From: Deltaproteobacteria bacterium
GTDB lineage: Bacteria; Desulfobacterota; Desulfobacteria; Desulfobacterales; GCA-2748835
Length of the DNA: 64,000 nucleotides
Assembly (NCBI GenBank): GCA_002748835.1
Contig: PDTL01000022.1
Coordinates: 34,481 to 98,480, forward strand
Reading direction: 5' to 3'
Shown here: in pieces, positions 26,596-36,311 of the stretch
How the letters are laid out: each line of letters opens with the position of its first letter
Numbering within the stretch: the stretch's first letter is position 1
Made by a program: the position numbers and the translations under genes
The notes under the pieces: model-generated
What the model saw: only the letters and a program-made list of their open reading frames with translations
Told to the model about the DNA's origin: nothing
The model's database searches: none

Positions 26596-29500
26596 TTAAA
26601 TGTTAATGGCCTCTGCGGAGATGAGCAGGCCGGGCAGTTCGGCTTCCCAGTCATTTCCGCCGATACCGATGGCCAGTTCTTCGGCAATATGCCGGACTGT
26701 TATCTCCCTGCCGGCTACTGTACGTCCAAGCCCCTGAAGGCAGGACGGGCAGTTGGTGAGCAGGGTGGAAACCGGCTCCGACTGTTGCGTACACGCAATC
26801 TGCACGGCTTCCGACTTTTTGGTAAGCATGGCGCCGGTGATATCCGGCCGGCTGACAGCCAGCGTACCGGCTTCGGAACAGCAGTAGGGCGTCGGTGTGA
26901 CCGTATAACCGAGGTCTGTCAGCAGCACGGGTGCACGGGCTGTGAGGGAATCATGGCAGGGCGCATGGTAGAGTACGGCCCGGGCATTCTCTGGCGAGAG
27001 TGACGCATCTGCGTTTTTGAGCACATAGTCGGAGATATCCTGAATCGGTGCATCAAAGATGTGTTCCGCCTCCATTTCCAGCAGGGCTTCACGGCAGGTG
27101 CCGCAGGAGATTAGGCAGGCATCAAACGCCAAATGCCTTAGCATCTCACGGATTTGGGTAAAAATAATCGAATCCTTGAGGGTCTGGCTGGCATGGGCTT
27201 CGGTTTTGGCATTGGCTTTGATGGGAAACCCGCAGCAGAGAAAGGGCGGCGGCAGAATGATCTGTATACCGGCCTTGAGAAGCAGGTAAATCGCTGCTTT
27301 GCCCACCTGGGAATAGAGTCGTTCAGATCCGCACCCCGGAAAATAGAACACGGTTTTAGTGGCATCGGCCTCGGGATACAGCAGCAGGGCCTGGTTCGCG
27401 TCGCAGGGCGGCAGAATGTCCCGGAGGGTACCCCGAGGTGCTTTGGGAAGGGGCGCTTTGAGCAGGGTAAAGGGCCACTGTTTCTTGATCCCCATAACAT
27501 CCGGCACCGCCTCTGTCACACGGGCACCCAGACGCTGGGCATGGCCGCCCCACTCAACGGCGGCCTTACGGAACAGAGCGTTCTGCAGTGCATTCTGGCT
27601 GCCAAGGTAATTCAGGGTGGCCTGGGTGATCAGGGGCGTTTTTTTGTATTTTCGATTCAAGAGGATTTTTCGTTCGAGCAGGGACACCTCCGCGGTATCG
27701 ATATCCACTGGACAGGGCGTATAGCACTTATGGCACAGGGTGCAATGATCGGCGATTTCCTCCAGATGACGCAGGTGCTTGAAACGGGTGGAATGAAACC
27801 GCTGCACATCGTAGAGCAGGGCTTCGATGAGGGCACCAATGGCCAGGTTCTTGTTTCGTGGGTGGTAGAACATGTTGTCGGCCGGATAAAAGGTGCAGCA
27901 ATCGACTTTGCATTTTCCGCACCGGACACAGGCGGAGATCTTGTTGGAGAGCTCTTCCAAATAACTGTGCTGGAGGATCCGGGCTTCCAGCTCCAGCAGG
28001 TTGAAAGAGGGGGTAAAGACCCGGTCCGGAATCAGCGGGTCGGAAAGTTTGTTCGGGTTCATCACCCCATCGGGATCAACTTTTTTCCGGTACTCGGTAA
28101 GCTCCATGACCCGTACAGGATTCATGTATTTCATTTTGGTGATGCCGATACCGTGTTCGCCGCTGACCACACCGCCCAGCTCCACCGCTTTGGTCATGAC
28201 GTTGTCTGCCGTGGCATGGGCGCGTTTGAGCATTTCCTGGTCATTGGAAAAGACCGGAATATTGACATGCACATTTCCGTCACCCGCATGCATGTGCGTG
28301 GCGATTACAATTCGGTGGGCACGGGTTTCTTCGTAAATGCGGCGGATTTCAGCCTGCACGCGCTTGTATCCACGGAACAGGTTGAGTAGCTCGTTAAAGA
28401 TGCGCGGGTCACGAGGGCCTGCGACCAGTGTACCGTCTGCCGCTTCAACCGCTGCCGGTTCCAGGCAGATATCCCTGGCTTTCAGTACCTTGGCGATCAT
28501 CCATTGGGGATCTTCGATGGGTTCGGCGACCTCCAGGTAGGCGATGACATCCCGGATGAAGGTTTCCTGGTTGTGACGGTCTTCGGACAGGTTATACGCA
28601 TCGACAAACCGGGTGAATTCCGCCAGCTGATCCAGGGGAAGCACAATATCTTCATTGAGCTTGAACGCATTGGTGCGGCGGGCAATGGCCCCCAGGCGTT
28701 TCCGGTCCCGCCAGAATCGCTGCGCTTCAGTTTTGTCTGCAGCGATGAACAGGTAGCTGTTGGGATAGGCGGCCAGAAGGGTCTTGAGCCGGTCAATCCC
28801 CCGCTGAATTTGCGTTTCCGTATGCGCTACCATATCGATGAGTAGCACGGCTTTGGGGGTCTCGCTCAAGGGAGATTTGACCTTGTAGTCGATGGCCCGG
28901 ACGTATTCATCATCAAAATGTTCAAGCGCCATGAGCGCTTCTTCACCCTGGTTTACGAAGGTGCGTGAGATGGCGACAATCACCTCGCTGGCCTCTTCCA
29001 TGTCCGGGCCGAAGAATTCCAGACAGAAGGTTTTTTCAAAGGGATAGGCAGAGTAGAGGATGAACTCGGCAGATGTGATAATGCCGTCGGTTCCTTCCTT
29101 CTGGATCCCGGGGACACCGTTGAGGGCCTTGTTGGTGATGTCTTTGCCGAGCCCTTCCTTGCGGACGTCGATGCCGGTCATGGAGATGGTGTCAACACAG
29201 CTTTCATTTCCTTCATCCTGTTCCCAGACCTCAAAGGTGACGGTGTCTGTGGGCATGATTTTTCGCATGCGGTGATCGACCCGCCGGACCTCATGGTTTT
29301 TCCCGCCGGGCATGGATATTTTGAACGAGACAATGTTGTCAATGCAGGTGCCCCAGAGCACCGCCTTTTTTCCACCGGCGTTTTCGGCAATGTTTCCGCC
29401 GATGGTCGCGGCCCATGAACTGGTGGGGTCGGTGGCAAAGATCAGGTTGTTTTTCGCTGCGTATTTCATGGCCGCATCGGTGATCACGCCGGTTTCCAGT

Positions 29501-30219
29501 CGGATGATCGGACACACCCGCTGGGAGCCGTCATCGGCGGTAAAGGTTTTTTGAGAAATGCCGCGGATCCGGTTAAGTTTTTCCGTATTGATCATGATGC
29601 ATTTCCGGCCCACGGGAACCGCGCCGCCGGTCAGCCCTGTACCGCCGCCCCGGGGAATGGCATGAAAACCGAGCGTCTCGATGACACTCAGCATGGGGGA
29701 GACTTCGGATTCCGTATCCGGCCGCAGCACAGCAAAGGGAAGGTAGAGACGCCAGTCTGTCGCATCGGTTGCATGGGCGGTCAGGGCAAACGGATCAAAG
29801 CAGATGTTTTCCTTTCGGGTGACGCTGCCGAGCGCTTTTACCAGCGCCCGACGCTGCTTGCCGGTGGACTTGATTTCGGATTCAAGGACGGTGGCATAGG
29901 CCCGGCAGCGGATGATCACATCGATAACATCCGGGTTGGTGGCCCCGCGGTCAATGGTGTCCAGGTCCGCATGGGCTTTTTTGAAAAACCGTTTCCGCCG
30001 GCTGCCGGATCGAATTAACTCTTCAAAGACAAACGGGTTGCGATCTAAAATGAACATGTCACCGATAAATCGCATGAGCAGGCGGGCGGACCGGCCGGTG
30101 ACACGCTGGGAGCGCAGACGGTCAATTTTATCCCACATGCCGGTGCCGAACAGGTGGCTGATCACCTGGGCATCATCTGCAGACGTATAATTATAGGGGA
30201 TTTCCCGTTTCCGTTCCAT
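26596..30219 (-). CDS. Giant DUF3683 / FAD-linked oxidase / Fe-S oxidoreductase fusion
   Basis: A 1207-residue D-lactate/glycolate-dehydrogenase-like enzyme in one chain. The N-terminal 140 residues are DUF3683 (REIPYNYTSADD). Next comes a PCMH-type FAD domain (FHAIPRGGGTGLTGGAVPVGRK) and the FAD-oxidase C-terminal domain with the metal-site region HMHAGDGNVHVNIP and VVSGEHGIG. Two [4Fe-4S] motifs follow (CVRCGKCKVDCC and CTLCHKCYTPCPVD), then two CCG cysteine-rich domains of the HdrB/GlcF type (FPGCGSERLY...CCGFP and HAPCHDS...YCCSEAG). It should oxidise a 2-hydroxy acid and pass electrons through Fe-S centres to a carrier. The ATG at 30219 is preferred; the longer reading frame would need a TTG at 30267. 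prfC lies directly upstream. Confidence 0.88.
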   Translation of the reverse strand: MERKREIPYNYTSADDAQVISHLFGTGMWDKIDRLRSQRVTGRSARLLMRFIGDMFILDRNPFVFEELIRSGSRRKRFFKKAHADLDTIDRGATNPDVIDVIIRCRAYATVLESEIKSTGKQRRALVKALGSVTRKENICFDPFALTAHATDATDWRLYLPFAVLRPDTESEVSPMLSVIETLGFHAIPRGGGTGLTGGAVPVGRKCIMINTEKLNRIRGISQKTFTADDGSQRVCPIIRLETGVITDAAMKYAAKNNLIFATDPTSSWAATIGGNIAENAGGKKAVLWGTCIDNIVSFKISMPGGKNHEVRRVDHRMRKIMPTDTVTFEVWEQDEGNESCVDTISMTGIDVRKEGLGKDITNKALNGVPGIQKEGTDGIITSAEFILYSAYPFEKTFCLEFFGPDMEEASEVIVAISRTFVNQGEEALMALEHFDDEYVRAIDYKVKSPLSETPKAVLLIDMVAHTETQIQRGIDRLKTLLAAYPNSYLFIAADKTEAQRFWRDRKRLGAIARRTNAFKLNEDIVLPLDQLAEFTRFVDAYNLSEDRHNQETFIRDVIAYLEVAEPIEDPQWMIAKVLKARDICLEPAAVEAADGTLVAGPRDPRIFNELLNLFRGYKRVQAEIRRIYEETRAHRIVIATHMHAGDGNVHVNIPVFSNDQEMLKRAHATADNVMTKAVELGGVVSGEHGIGITKMKYMNPVRVMELTEYRKKVDPDGVMNPNKLSDPLIPDRVFTPSFNLLELEARILQHSYLEELSNKISACVRCGKCKVDCCTFYPADNMFYHPRNKNLAIGALIEALLYDVQRFHSTRFKHLRHLEEIADHCTLCHKCYTPCPVDIDTAEVSLLERKILLNRKYKKTPLITQATLNYLGSQNALQNALFRKAAVEWGGHAQRLGARVTEAVPDVMGIKKQWPFTLLKAPLPKAPRGTLRDILPPCDANQALLLYPEADATKTVFYFPGCGSERLYSQVGKAAIYLLLKAGIQIILPPPFLCCGFPIKANAKTEAHASQTLKDSIIFTQIREMLRHLAFDACLISCGTCREALLEMEAEHIFDAPIQDISDYVLKNADASLSPENARAVLYHAPCHDSLTARAPVLLTDLGYTVTPTPYCCSEAGTLAVSRPDITGAMLTKKSEAVQIACTQQSEPVSTLLTNCPSCLQGLGRTVAGREITVRHIAEELAIGIGGNDWEAELPGLLISAEAINI

Positions 30220-30270
30220 TGTCATGATCCATACCGTTTCGAGTTTAGGTTGCAGTCCTTGCTGCAATTA

Positions 30271-31872
30271 TCAGCGGTTTTCCCGGGTCTTTTCAAATCG
30301 GATTTCCGGCCAGTCGTTCATGACAAACCCAAGCTGCCATTCACTGGTGGTCAGGAAACTCAACGCCTCCTGGGAGTCAAGGGCCAGGCTGTGCATCTGT
30401 TTCTGCCGAAAGGATTCCAGCATTTTTCGGTCATCGCAGTGGATCCAGCGGGTAACGGAAATATCGATGGGTTCGTAGATGGCATCCACGTTGTACTCGT
30501 CTTTCAGCCGGGCCATGGTAATATCGAACTGAAGCACGCCCACCGCACCGAGAATGTAATCATTCCCCACCAGTGGGCGAAAAAACTGCACCGCCCCTTC
30601 TTCGGACAGCTGGGTCAAGCCTTTCTGGAGCTGCTTGAGCTTGAGCGGGTTTTTCAGAATTACCCTGCGAAAGTGTTCCGGGGCAAAACTCGGGATGCCG
30701 ATGAACTGGAGCGGTTCTTTTTCGGTAAACGTATCGCCGATCTTGATGGCACCGTGGTTGTAAATCCCAATAATATCTCCGGGATAGGCTTCTTCCACAT
30801 GCGTTCGGTCACGGGCCATGAAGATGGTGGCATTGTTTAAGGCGATTTCCTTGCCGAGTCGGTGATGGCGCACCTTCATGCCGCGTGTGAATTTACCGGA
30901 ACAGATGCGGAAAAATGCGATTCGGTCCCGATGTGCCGGGTCCATGTTGGCCTGAATTTTAAAGGTGAACCCGGAAAAAGCCGCTTCTTCGGGTGCAATA
31001 AGGCGGGTAGCCGCCTGCTGGGGACCGGGAGACGGGGCCAGCTCCACAAAGGCGTCGAGCAGTTCCTGAACCCCGAAATTATTGACAGCACTGCCGAAAA
31101 AAACCGGAGTTTGCGTGCCTTTCAGATAGAGATCACGATCAAAGGGGTCTGCAGCGCCCTGTATCAGTTCGATGTCTTCTCTGAGCGCGTCCGCCTGGGT
31201 GCCGAGGATCTCGTCGAGTTTAGGATCGCTCAGGTCCGTGATCCGGATCCCATCTGATGAGCGGGTTTCCTGGCCAGGGGTGAAGAGGAACAGCGTGTTG
31301 GTGTGCAGGCTGTAGACCCCTCGGAAGCGTTTTCCCATGCCAATGGGCCAGGACAGGGGGGTGCATTCGATCTGGAGTTTGTCTTCGATGTCCGCCAGGA
31401 TATCTAAGGGTGTCATCCCTTCCCGGTCAAGCTTGTTGATGAAGGTCATGATGGGGGTATTGCGCATGCGGCAGACTTCCATCAGTTTTTCCGTCCGAGG
31501 CTCGACCCCCTTGGCATTGTCGATGAGCATGAGGGCACTGTCAACCGCACTGAGCACCCGGTAGGTGTCTTCGGAAAAGTCCTGGTGGCCCGGGGTATCC
31601 AGGAGATTGACCTCATAGTTTTGATACTGGAATTTCATGACCGAGGTGGTGACGGAAATCCCGCGCGCCTGCTCGATGGCCATCCAGTCACTGGTGGCGT
31701 GCCGTTCGGCCTTTCGCGCCTTGACCGCACCGGCGGTCTGGATGGCGCCTCCGAAGAGGAGGAGTTTTTCCGTTATGGTGGTTTTCCCCGCATCTGGGTG
31801 GCTGATGATGCCGAAGGTGCGGCGGCGGCGGATTTCGTTCAGATCGTTTTCAGTTAACAGCGGTTGACTCAT
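30271..31872 (-). CDS. prfC: Peptide chain release factor 3
   Basis: A 533-residue translational GTPase that removes RF1 or RF2 from the ribosome after termination. The G domain is complete: [16 protein letters not shown] (P loop), RGISVTTSV (switch I), [12 protein letters not shown] (switch II) and NKLDREG. The C-terminal RF3 domain ends with the conserved [19 protein letters not shown] and the SEWQL region. Length equals that of the Escherichia coli protein. It is transcribed just ahead of the DUF3683 oxidoreductase, only about 50 bases away; the link is probably only transcriptional. Confidence 0.96.
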   Translation of the reverse strand: MSQPLLTENDLNEIRRRRTFGIISHPDAGKTTITEKLLLFGGAIQTAGAVKARKAERHATSDWMAIEQARGISVTTSVMKFQYQNYEVNLLDTPGHQDFSEDTYRVLSAVDSALMLIDNAKGVEPRTEKLMEVCRMRNTPIMTFINKLDREGMTPLDILADIEDKLQIECTPLSWPIGMGKRFRGVYSLHTNTLFLFTPGQETRSSDGIRITDLSDPKLDEILGTQADALREDIELIQGAADPFDRDLYLKGTQTPVFFGSAVNNFGVQELLDAFVELAPSPGPQQAATRLIAPEEAAFSGFTFKIQANMDPAHRDRIAFFRICSGKFTRGMKVRHHRLGKEIALNNATIFMARDRTHVEEAYPGDIIGIYNHGAIKIGDTFTEKEPLQFIGIPSFAPEHFRRVILKNPLKLKQLQKGLTQLSEEGAVQFFRPLVGNDYILGAVGVLQFDITMARLKDEYNVDAIYEPIDISVTRWIHCDDRKMLESFRQKQMHSLALDSQEALSFLTTSEWQLGFVMNDWPEIRFEKTRENR

Positions 31873-31994
31873 GTTTTAATGATCGTCCTGATCCAGCATC
31901 GGGCTTGATAGTTGTTAAAAAGTATGTGTCGATTACAATACGAATGACTGGACTAACCCTTATATACCGAAACAGAGGCGGGGACAAGGACGAT

Positions 31995-33920
31995 TTATTC
32001 GGTTTTCACCTGGTAGACGGGAATGGGAGACGGGAACCCCTTGGCATTGACGGGCGGGCAAGGGATCACCGGAACTGCCGCTTTGATCTGCTGGCGGACC
32101 GCTTCGGAGATGAGAATGCCGTCTTCAGGAGCAAGGGATTCCAGACGCTGGGCCAGATTCACGTTGGCCCCGATGACCGTGTAGTCGAGCCGTTGAAGAG
32201 ATCCCATGGCTCCCACGACCGCTTCACCGGTATGGATGCCGATGCGGATATGGATGCGCATACCGCCGTCTTCAGCCCATTCAGACCGAAGTTCACGGAC
32301 TTTTTTCTGCATTTCGCAGGCTGCCTGAACGGCCCTCAGCGCATGGTCGGATTGGGGAACCGGATCCCCGAAAAAGACCATCATGCCGTCACCGATGAAT
32401 TTGTCGATGGTCCCTTCGTAGGTGAAGACAATGGCGGACATGGCTTCAAAGTACCGGTTCAGGGTTTGGTGGATGGTTTCTGCAGAACGGGCGGCGCTCC
32501 AGGCCGTGAATCCTTTGATGTCGCTGAAGAGTACGGTGATCTCCTTTTTTTCTGCCATGCGGATCCGCGCCGGATCCTTGAGGATCTTTTTGAGGACAGT
32601 GGGGGCAAAGTAATGCTCCATTCGGGCTTTCATGAGGATTCGGTCCTGCTCTTTTTTCATGAATTTGATGGTGGTAATGCTGATCGAAGTGAAGATTAGC
32701 GCCATCAGGGTCCGGGCCGGATGACCGATCATGTTCCCCTTGAGGAACAGCAACAGACTGATGCAGACAAAGACGCCAACGGAAAAGACACTGAAATAGA
32801 GGAATGGCTTGCTTTTGTAGGATTGGGCGGTAAGTAGCAGGAGCAGGGCAAAGACCGCGTCCAGCAGAAGGGACTGCAGGGTCGAAAACGGGACAAAAAA
32901 CCATTGGGTCAGTATAGCGTTGGCCACATTGGCGTGGATACCGCTCAAGGGGTAGACAGGTTCGATGGGGATGGGCCCGAAGTCCCGGCCACCGGTGGAA
33001 ACGTCAGACACGACGACGAGACACCCTTCGATGTCTGCAGCCAGAAAATCAAGGGCGGCTGGATCGTCTTCAAGGGCCAGGAGCTCCGATGCGGAAAAAT
33101 GGGTGAAAGAGTCCCGCCAGGGGCCGGCAAACGGGATGGGCATCCGGCCCTGCTTATCAATGGGAATACGGATGTTTCCTTTTCTGCCGTCTGGAAACAG
33201 GGCACCTGTTAGGGTGATAGAATCTCCGAAACGGACACGGATCTGATCCGGCCCCACGCGGAGCAGGTCGCAGACGGCCCGGAAGATCATGGCCGGGCTG
33301 TATCCGTCAGTCATGCGGAACAGGAGTGGAAACTGCCGGTAAACCCCGTCAGGATCCGGAAAACAGGTGATGTGGCCGATGCCGGTTGCCGCTTGGTTCA
33401 ATGCGGGAAAGTTTGAGAATGCAAGATGGGCATTTGCGGCCTCTCCCTTGCCCTCAGTGGCGAGGTGCCAGATGAATTTGTCGGGGATACCGGGGGTGTG
33501 TTCAGGTGCGGTGGCACCGGGCTTGACCGCAACCGGATAATAGACCCGATGCCCGATTCGGGTTGCCGCCACCAGGTCTGGACAGGCCGGCGTCGGCGGG
33601 CATCTCGGAAAAATCATATCAAAGACAATGGCATCCACATAGGCATCCCCCAGGAGGCGGATCAGCCGTGCGTAGGCGGAAAGATCGTTCACCGGAAACT
33701 GATCCCGGGTTATGGCCGTATCATCGATGTCCACATGAATGACATGGTGGGAGACCGGTCCTTTGCCCAGCAGAGAATATCTCAGATGGTGCATCTGGTC
33801 GGAGATCTGTTGATCCCAGAGTGAAAAAAAGGACGGAAATGTATAAAAGAGAAGCCAAGCTGTCATAAAACAGGCAGCTACCGTCCTTAGAAAGACAATC
33901 CGGGTGCCTCTAATCAGCAT
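31995..33920 (-). CDS. CHASE2-domain adenylate/guanylate cyclase
   Basis: A 641-residue membrane signalling protein. One N-terminal helix (FLRTVAACFMTAWLLFYTFPSFF) leads to an extracytoplasmic CHASE2 sensor of about 300 residues (VDIDDTAIT and VFDMIFP). Two to three helices follow (residues about 335-435), then a cytoplasmic class III cyclase domain with both metal aspartates (TVLFSDIKGFTAWS and DKFIGDGMMVFFGD) and the NVNLAQRLE region. It should make a cyclic nucleotide in response to a periplasmic or envelope signal; substrate choice (ATP or GTP) is not certain. The start overlaps the end of the DUF4384 gene by 11 bases, so the two form an operon with the DUF4384 gene first. Confidence 0.92.
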   Translation of the reverse strand: MLIRGTRIVFLRTVAACFMTAWLLFYTFPSFFSLWDQQISDQMHHLRYSLLGKGPVSHHVIHVDIDDTAITRDQFPVNDLSAYARLIRLLGDAYVDAIVFDMIFPRCPPTPACPDLVAATRIGHRVYYPVAVKPGATAPEHTPGIPDKFIWHLATEGKGEAANAHLAFSNFPALNQAATGIGHITCFPDPDGVYRQFPLLFRMTDGYSPAMIFRAVCDLLRVGPDQIRVRFGDSITLTGALFPDGRKGNIRIPIDKQGRMPIPFAGPWRDSFTHFSASELLALEDDPAALDFLAADIEGCLVVVSDVSTGGRDFGPIPIEPVYPLSGIHANVANAILTQWFFVPFSTLQSLLLDAVFALLLLLTAQSYKSKPFLYFSVFSVGVFVCISLLLFLKGNMIGHPARTLMALIFTSISITTIKFMKKEQDRILMKARMEHYFAPTVLKKILKDPARIRMAEKKEITVLFSDIKGFTAWSAARSAETIHQTLNRYFEAMSAIVFTYEGTIDKFIGDGMMVFFGDPVPQSDHALRAVQAACEMQKKVRELRSEWAEDGGMRIHIRIGIHTGEAVVGAMGSLQRLDYTVIGANVNLAQRLESLAPEDGILISEAVRQQIKAAVPVIPCPPVNAKGFPSPIPVYQVKTE

Positions 33921-34572
33921 GGGGCATCCGGATCACTTTTCCGTAAAAGTCTTCGGCGATAACTTCGGTGACGTTTGACAGCGTATCCTGGCCCCGGGTC
34001 CGAAGGGTCCCGGTGATGGGAACCCCTTTTTCCGCAGATTTGGAAAACCGGCTGGCATTTCGAATTTTCTGCTTGATGGTCTGGATCACCCGCGATTTTG
34101 CATCATCATTGTCAATGTCTTTCAGATAGTTTTGCGTGACAGATTCCAAGTCGGTCATCCGGGAATGGGATGCCAATAGATAGAATTTTTCCGTACCACT
34201 GGGAGGGGTGAGCTGAAACCGGTTTGGTGGCTCAGGAATGGTGTATTCATCGGGCGCGGGATGCGGCGCACCGGACATGACGTTTTCAGAGGGGTAAATC
34301 AGCTGAAGATTCATGTCCGGATCAAGGAGATAGAGGTATACATGGGCGTTTTTTACTGGTTCGATGAATATTTGGATGACGTCCCCGGTGTTCAGATGCG
34401 GACGTGAAGAAAGATCGAGGGTTTTCATGCCTTCGGATGTTTCTATGCGAAAGGCCCATTTAAAGATTACCGGTCCTTCGGCTGCGGTTGCCGGCGGCAG
34501 TACAGGGGATATAAACAGAGGGATGAATAGCAGCCATACAGTGATCCGGAAACGTAAGAAAAAATGTTGCAT
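33910..34572 (-). CDS. Secreted DUF4384-domain protein
   Basis: A 220-residue exported protein. Residues 1-31 are a signal peptide (RFRITVWLLFIPLFISPVLPPATAA). The mature part begins with a beta-rich DUF4384 domain (LNTGDVIQIFIEPVKNAHVYLYLLDPDMNLQLIYPSE). No catalytic motif is visible. The ATG at 34572 has AAGGA upstream and gives a clean signal peptide; a GTG at 34608 would add 12 residues. The 11-base overlap with the CHASE2 cyclase gene suggests joint action, for example sensing or modulating the cyclase sensor domain in the periplasm; this is inference. DUF4384 and CHASE2 domains are known to occur together in other bacteria. Confidence 0.82.
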   Translation of the reverse strand: MQHFFLRFRITVWLLFIPLFISPVLPPATAAEGPVIFKWAFRIETSEGMKTLDLSSRPHLNTGDVIQIFIEPVKNAHVYLYLLDPDMNLQLIYPSENVMSGAPHPAPDEYTIPEPPNRFQLTPPSGTEKFYLLASHSRMTDLESVTQNYLKDIDNDDAKSRVIQTIKQKIRNASRFSKSAEKGVPITGTLRTRGQDTLSNVTEVIAEDFYGKVIRMPHAD

Positions 34573-34825
34573 GAGGAGCGGGTCCTTCCTGGTAAAAAAA
34601 GTTGACACAGGCTGGATTCAGCACCCAAGCGGGCAACGGGTTTCTTTTTGTATCCCGTGAGAAAACAGATTAGCGTGGTTTAAAATCTGCGTTAGTTTAC
34701 CCAAGCCTGTCAGTCGGGTCAACGGGAAAAAGAATTGAACGGCGGAGATGTATTGCGTCTCAATGAAAGGCAGATTGAGATGATTAAAAACAGACAAAAT
34801 TATTTTTTTAAGCGATACTAAATGG

Positions 34826-35650
34826 TTATGATATGAAGGTGTGTCCTGTACTCCGAATACGGGGCGCGGGAAGGCCTGCCTGCGGGGAGAATTTTGCCAG
34901 AAACCGGATTTGCCCAATAACGCCACGCTGGGGCCGATGCTGGGTACGGACAGCTTCGAGACCTGCAGCTTTGAACCGGTCGCCAGATAGCATACCACCA
35001 TGGGCAAGCAGGGCTGTACGGATGGGAAGGTAGCGGAGCCGCTCTAGGGAATGTGTCATGGCATCCGGATAGGATACCGGGAACGGGAGGTTGAACCGGC
35101 CATTGACCCTGATCAGGGTGTCGCCGGCATACAGGATACCGGAATCCGGATGATACAGGGCTATATCATGCCAGGTATGGCCGGGAACACAGATGACGGT
35201 CCAGTCGTCAAAGGCCGGTAGCCGGCTTTTATGGAACAGATCGGTGGTCGCCTGCACCTGGCGATGATACCAGAGGGATTTGATCGGAGACCGGCTCAGA
35301 TAGACCACCAGATAGCTCAGGCAGATATCGATCTTGTGCTGGATGAACCCGCCGGGACCGGCATACCACTGGTTGATACCGGCGGGTGCGGCAATGGGGA
35401 TCCCTTTTTTTCGGAAAAAATCTGACCCCCCCGCGTGATCCGGATGGATATGGGTGACGACCACCAGCCGGAGGTCTGCTAACGAACGCTTCAGATGCCG
35501 GGTAATATACGTACTGATGCGGGAGGTGTCCGTGGAACAGCCCCCATCAAGCAGGAGTAGACGGTCCGGATACTCGACAATATACAGCTCGCAGATATAT
35601 CCGGTGATCTGATGGATTTTGAATGCTGGTGTTTCAATGATCGCCGCCAT
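34826..35650 (-). CDS. Metallo-beta-lactamase-fold hydrolase
   Basis: A 274-residue cytoplasmic MBL-fold protein of unassigned substrate. Zinc ligands are in THIHPDHAGG (residues about 66-75), VCVPGHTWHD-like ICVPGHTWHD (about 152) and LYAGDTLI (about 172). The stretch LLLLDGGCSTDTSRI is the usual first strand. The C-terminal 50 residues are basic and not part of the common fold. Possible roles include thioesterase, glyoxalase II-like or quorum-signal hydrolase; the sequence does not decide. It is preceded by the divergent 35.8-36.3 kb small genes. Confidence 0.82.
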   Translation of the reverse strand: MAAIIETPAFKIHQITGYICELYIVEYPDRLLLLDGGCSTDTSRISTYITRHLKRSLADLRLVVVTHIHPDHAGGSDFFRKKGIPIAAPAGINQWYAGPGGFIQHKIDICLSYLVVYLSRSPIKSLWYHRQVQATTDLFHKSRLPAFDDWTVICVPGHTWHDIALYHPDSGILYAGDTLIRVNGRFNLPFPVSYPDAMTHSLERLRYLPIRTALLAHGGMLSGDRFKAAGLEAVRTQHRPQRGVIGQIRFLAKFSPQAGLPAPRIRSTGHTFIS

Positions 35651-35820
35651 GAAGCGCTCTCCGCATACAGTTCATATCAAGCCTATGACTATGGTGCCGA
35701 CGGTTTCGGGTGTCAAGGTTTTTTGCCTGTCTTTGTGAACCATGGTATAGCGTCGGTGTGAGTGTGCATCTGAGATGCGAAAAAGCCGATTCATGGGCAT
35801 TGCGGTTCAGATAAAAAGGG

Positions 35821-36060
35821 GTGGCGGTTGCGGTTTTTTGTTTCTCGGGTCAGACTACGGCGGATCTCACCGGGCGTTTGCGGAAAAAACGTTTATCCCT
35901 GGCTGACGGTACGTGGCAGCCTAGTGCGCTTAAATCGAAACTGGCCGCTGCCGTAGCAGCATATGACGTTCGCTGTCAGGTCGCGGATTTGATATCTTCT
36001 GAAAGAAATGGTAGCAGAAAAAGACGCACAGCGGGTCGTGCTGGCGGGTTCAAAAAATAG
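35821..36060 (+). CDS. Doubtful small ORF, 79 residues, GTG start
   Basis: Not recognised. Basic, Ala-rich protein (LRKKRLSLADG, RNGSRKRRTAGRAGGFKK) with no clear domain. It has an AAAAAGG before a GTG start and ends 13 bases before the next gene, which is the only support. It may instead be non-coding leader sequence. Upstream, 35,651-35,820 contains nothing I can identify. Confidence 0.3.
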   Translation: MAVAVFCFSGQTTADLTGRLRKKRLSLADGTWQPSALKSKLAAAVAAYDVRCQVADLISSERNGSRKRRTAGRAGGFKK

Positions 36061-36073
36061 GAGCAGCTGAAAC

Positions 36074-36307
36074 ATGAGTGAAGAAAACTGGATGCGCGTG
36101 AATGTGAACCTTGATGTGACACCGGACATTCTGCAGGCTATTGTCCGCTGTTCAAAAGCGATTCAGGGGCCGGGCATGCGGGGAAAAATGGATACGGCGG
36201 ATGTACTCAGCATGATGGTGAGCAAATTTCTGTATGAACATGACTTTCAGTCATACGTGTCTGATACAGTGAACTATCCGGACATCATGACCCCCCTGGA
36301 GTCCTGA
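36074..36307 (+). CDS. Small hypothetical protein, 77 residues
   Basis: Not recognised. It is mildly acidic, with a helical pattern (VTPDILQAIVRCSKAIQ and TADVLSMMVSKFLYEHDF), without signal peptide or membrane helix. AGGAG lies 11 bases before the ATG. Its stop is 4 bases before the start of the glycerophosphodiesterase gene, so the two are probably cotranscribed and coupled. Confidence 0.6.
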   Translation: MSEENWMRVNVNLDVTPDILQAIVRCSKAIQGPGMRGKMDTADVLSMMVSKFLYEHDFQSYVSDTVNYPDIMTPLES

Positions 36308-36311
36308 CATC

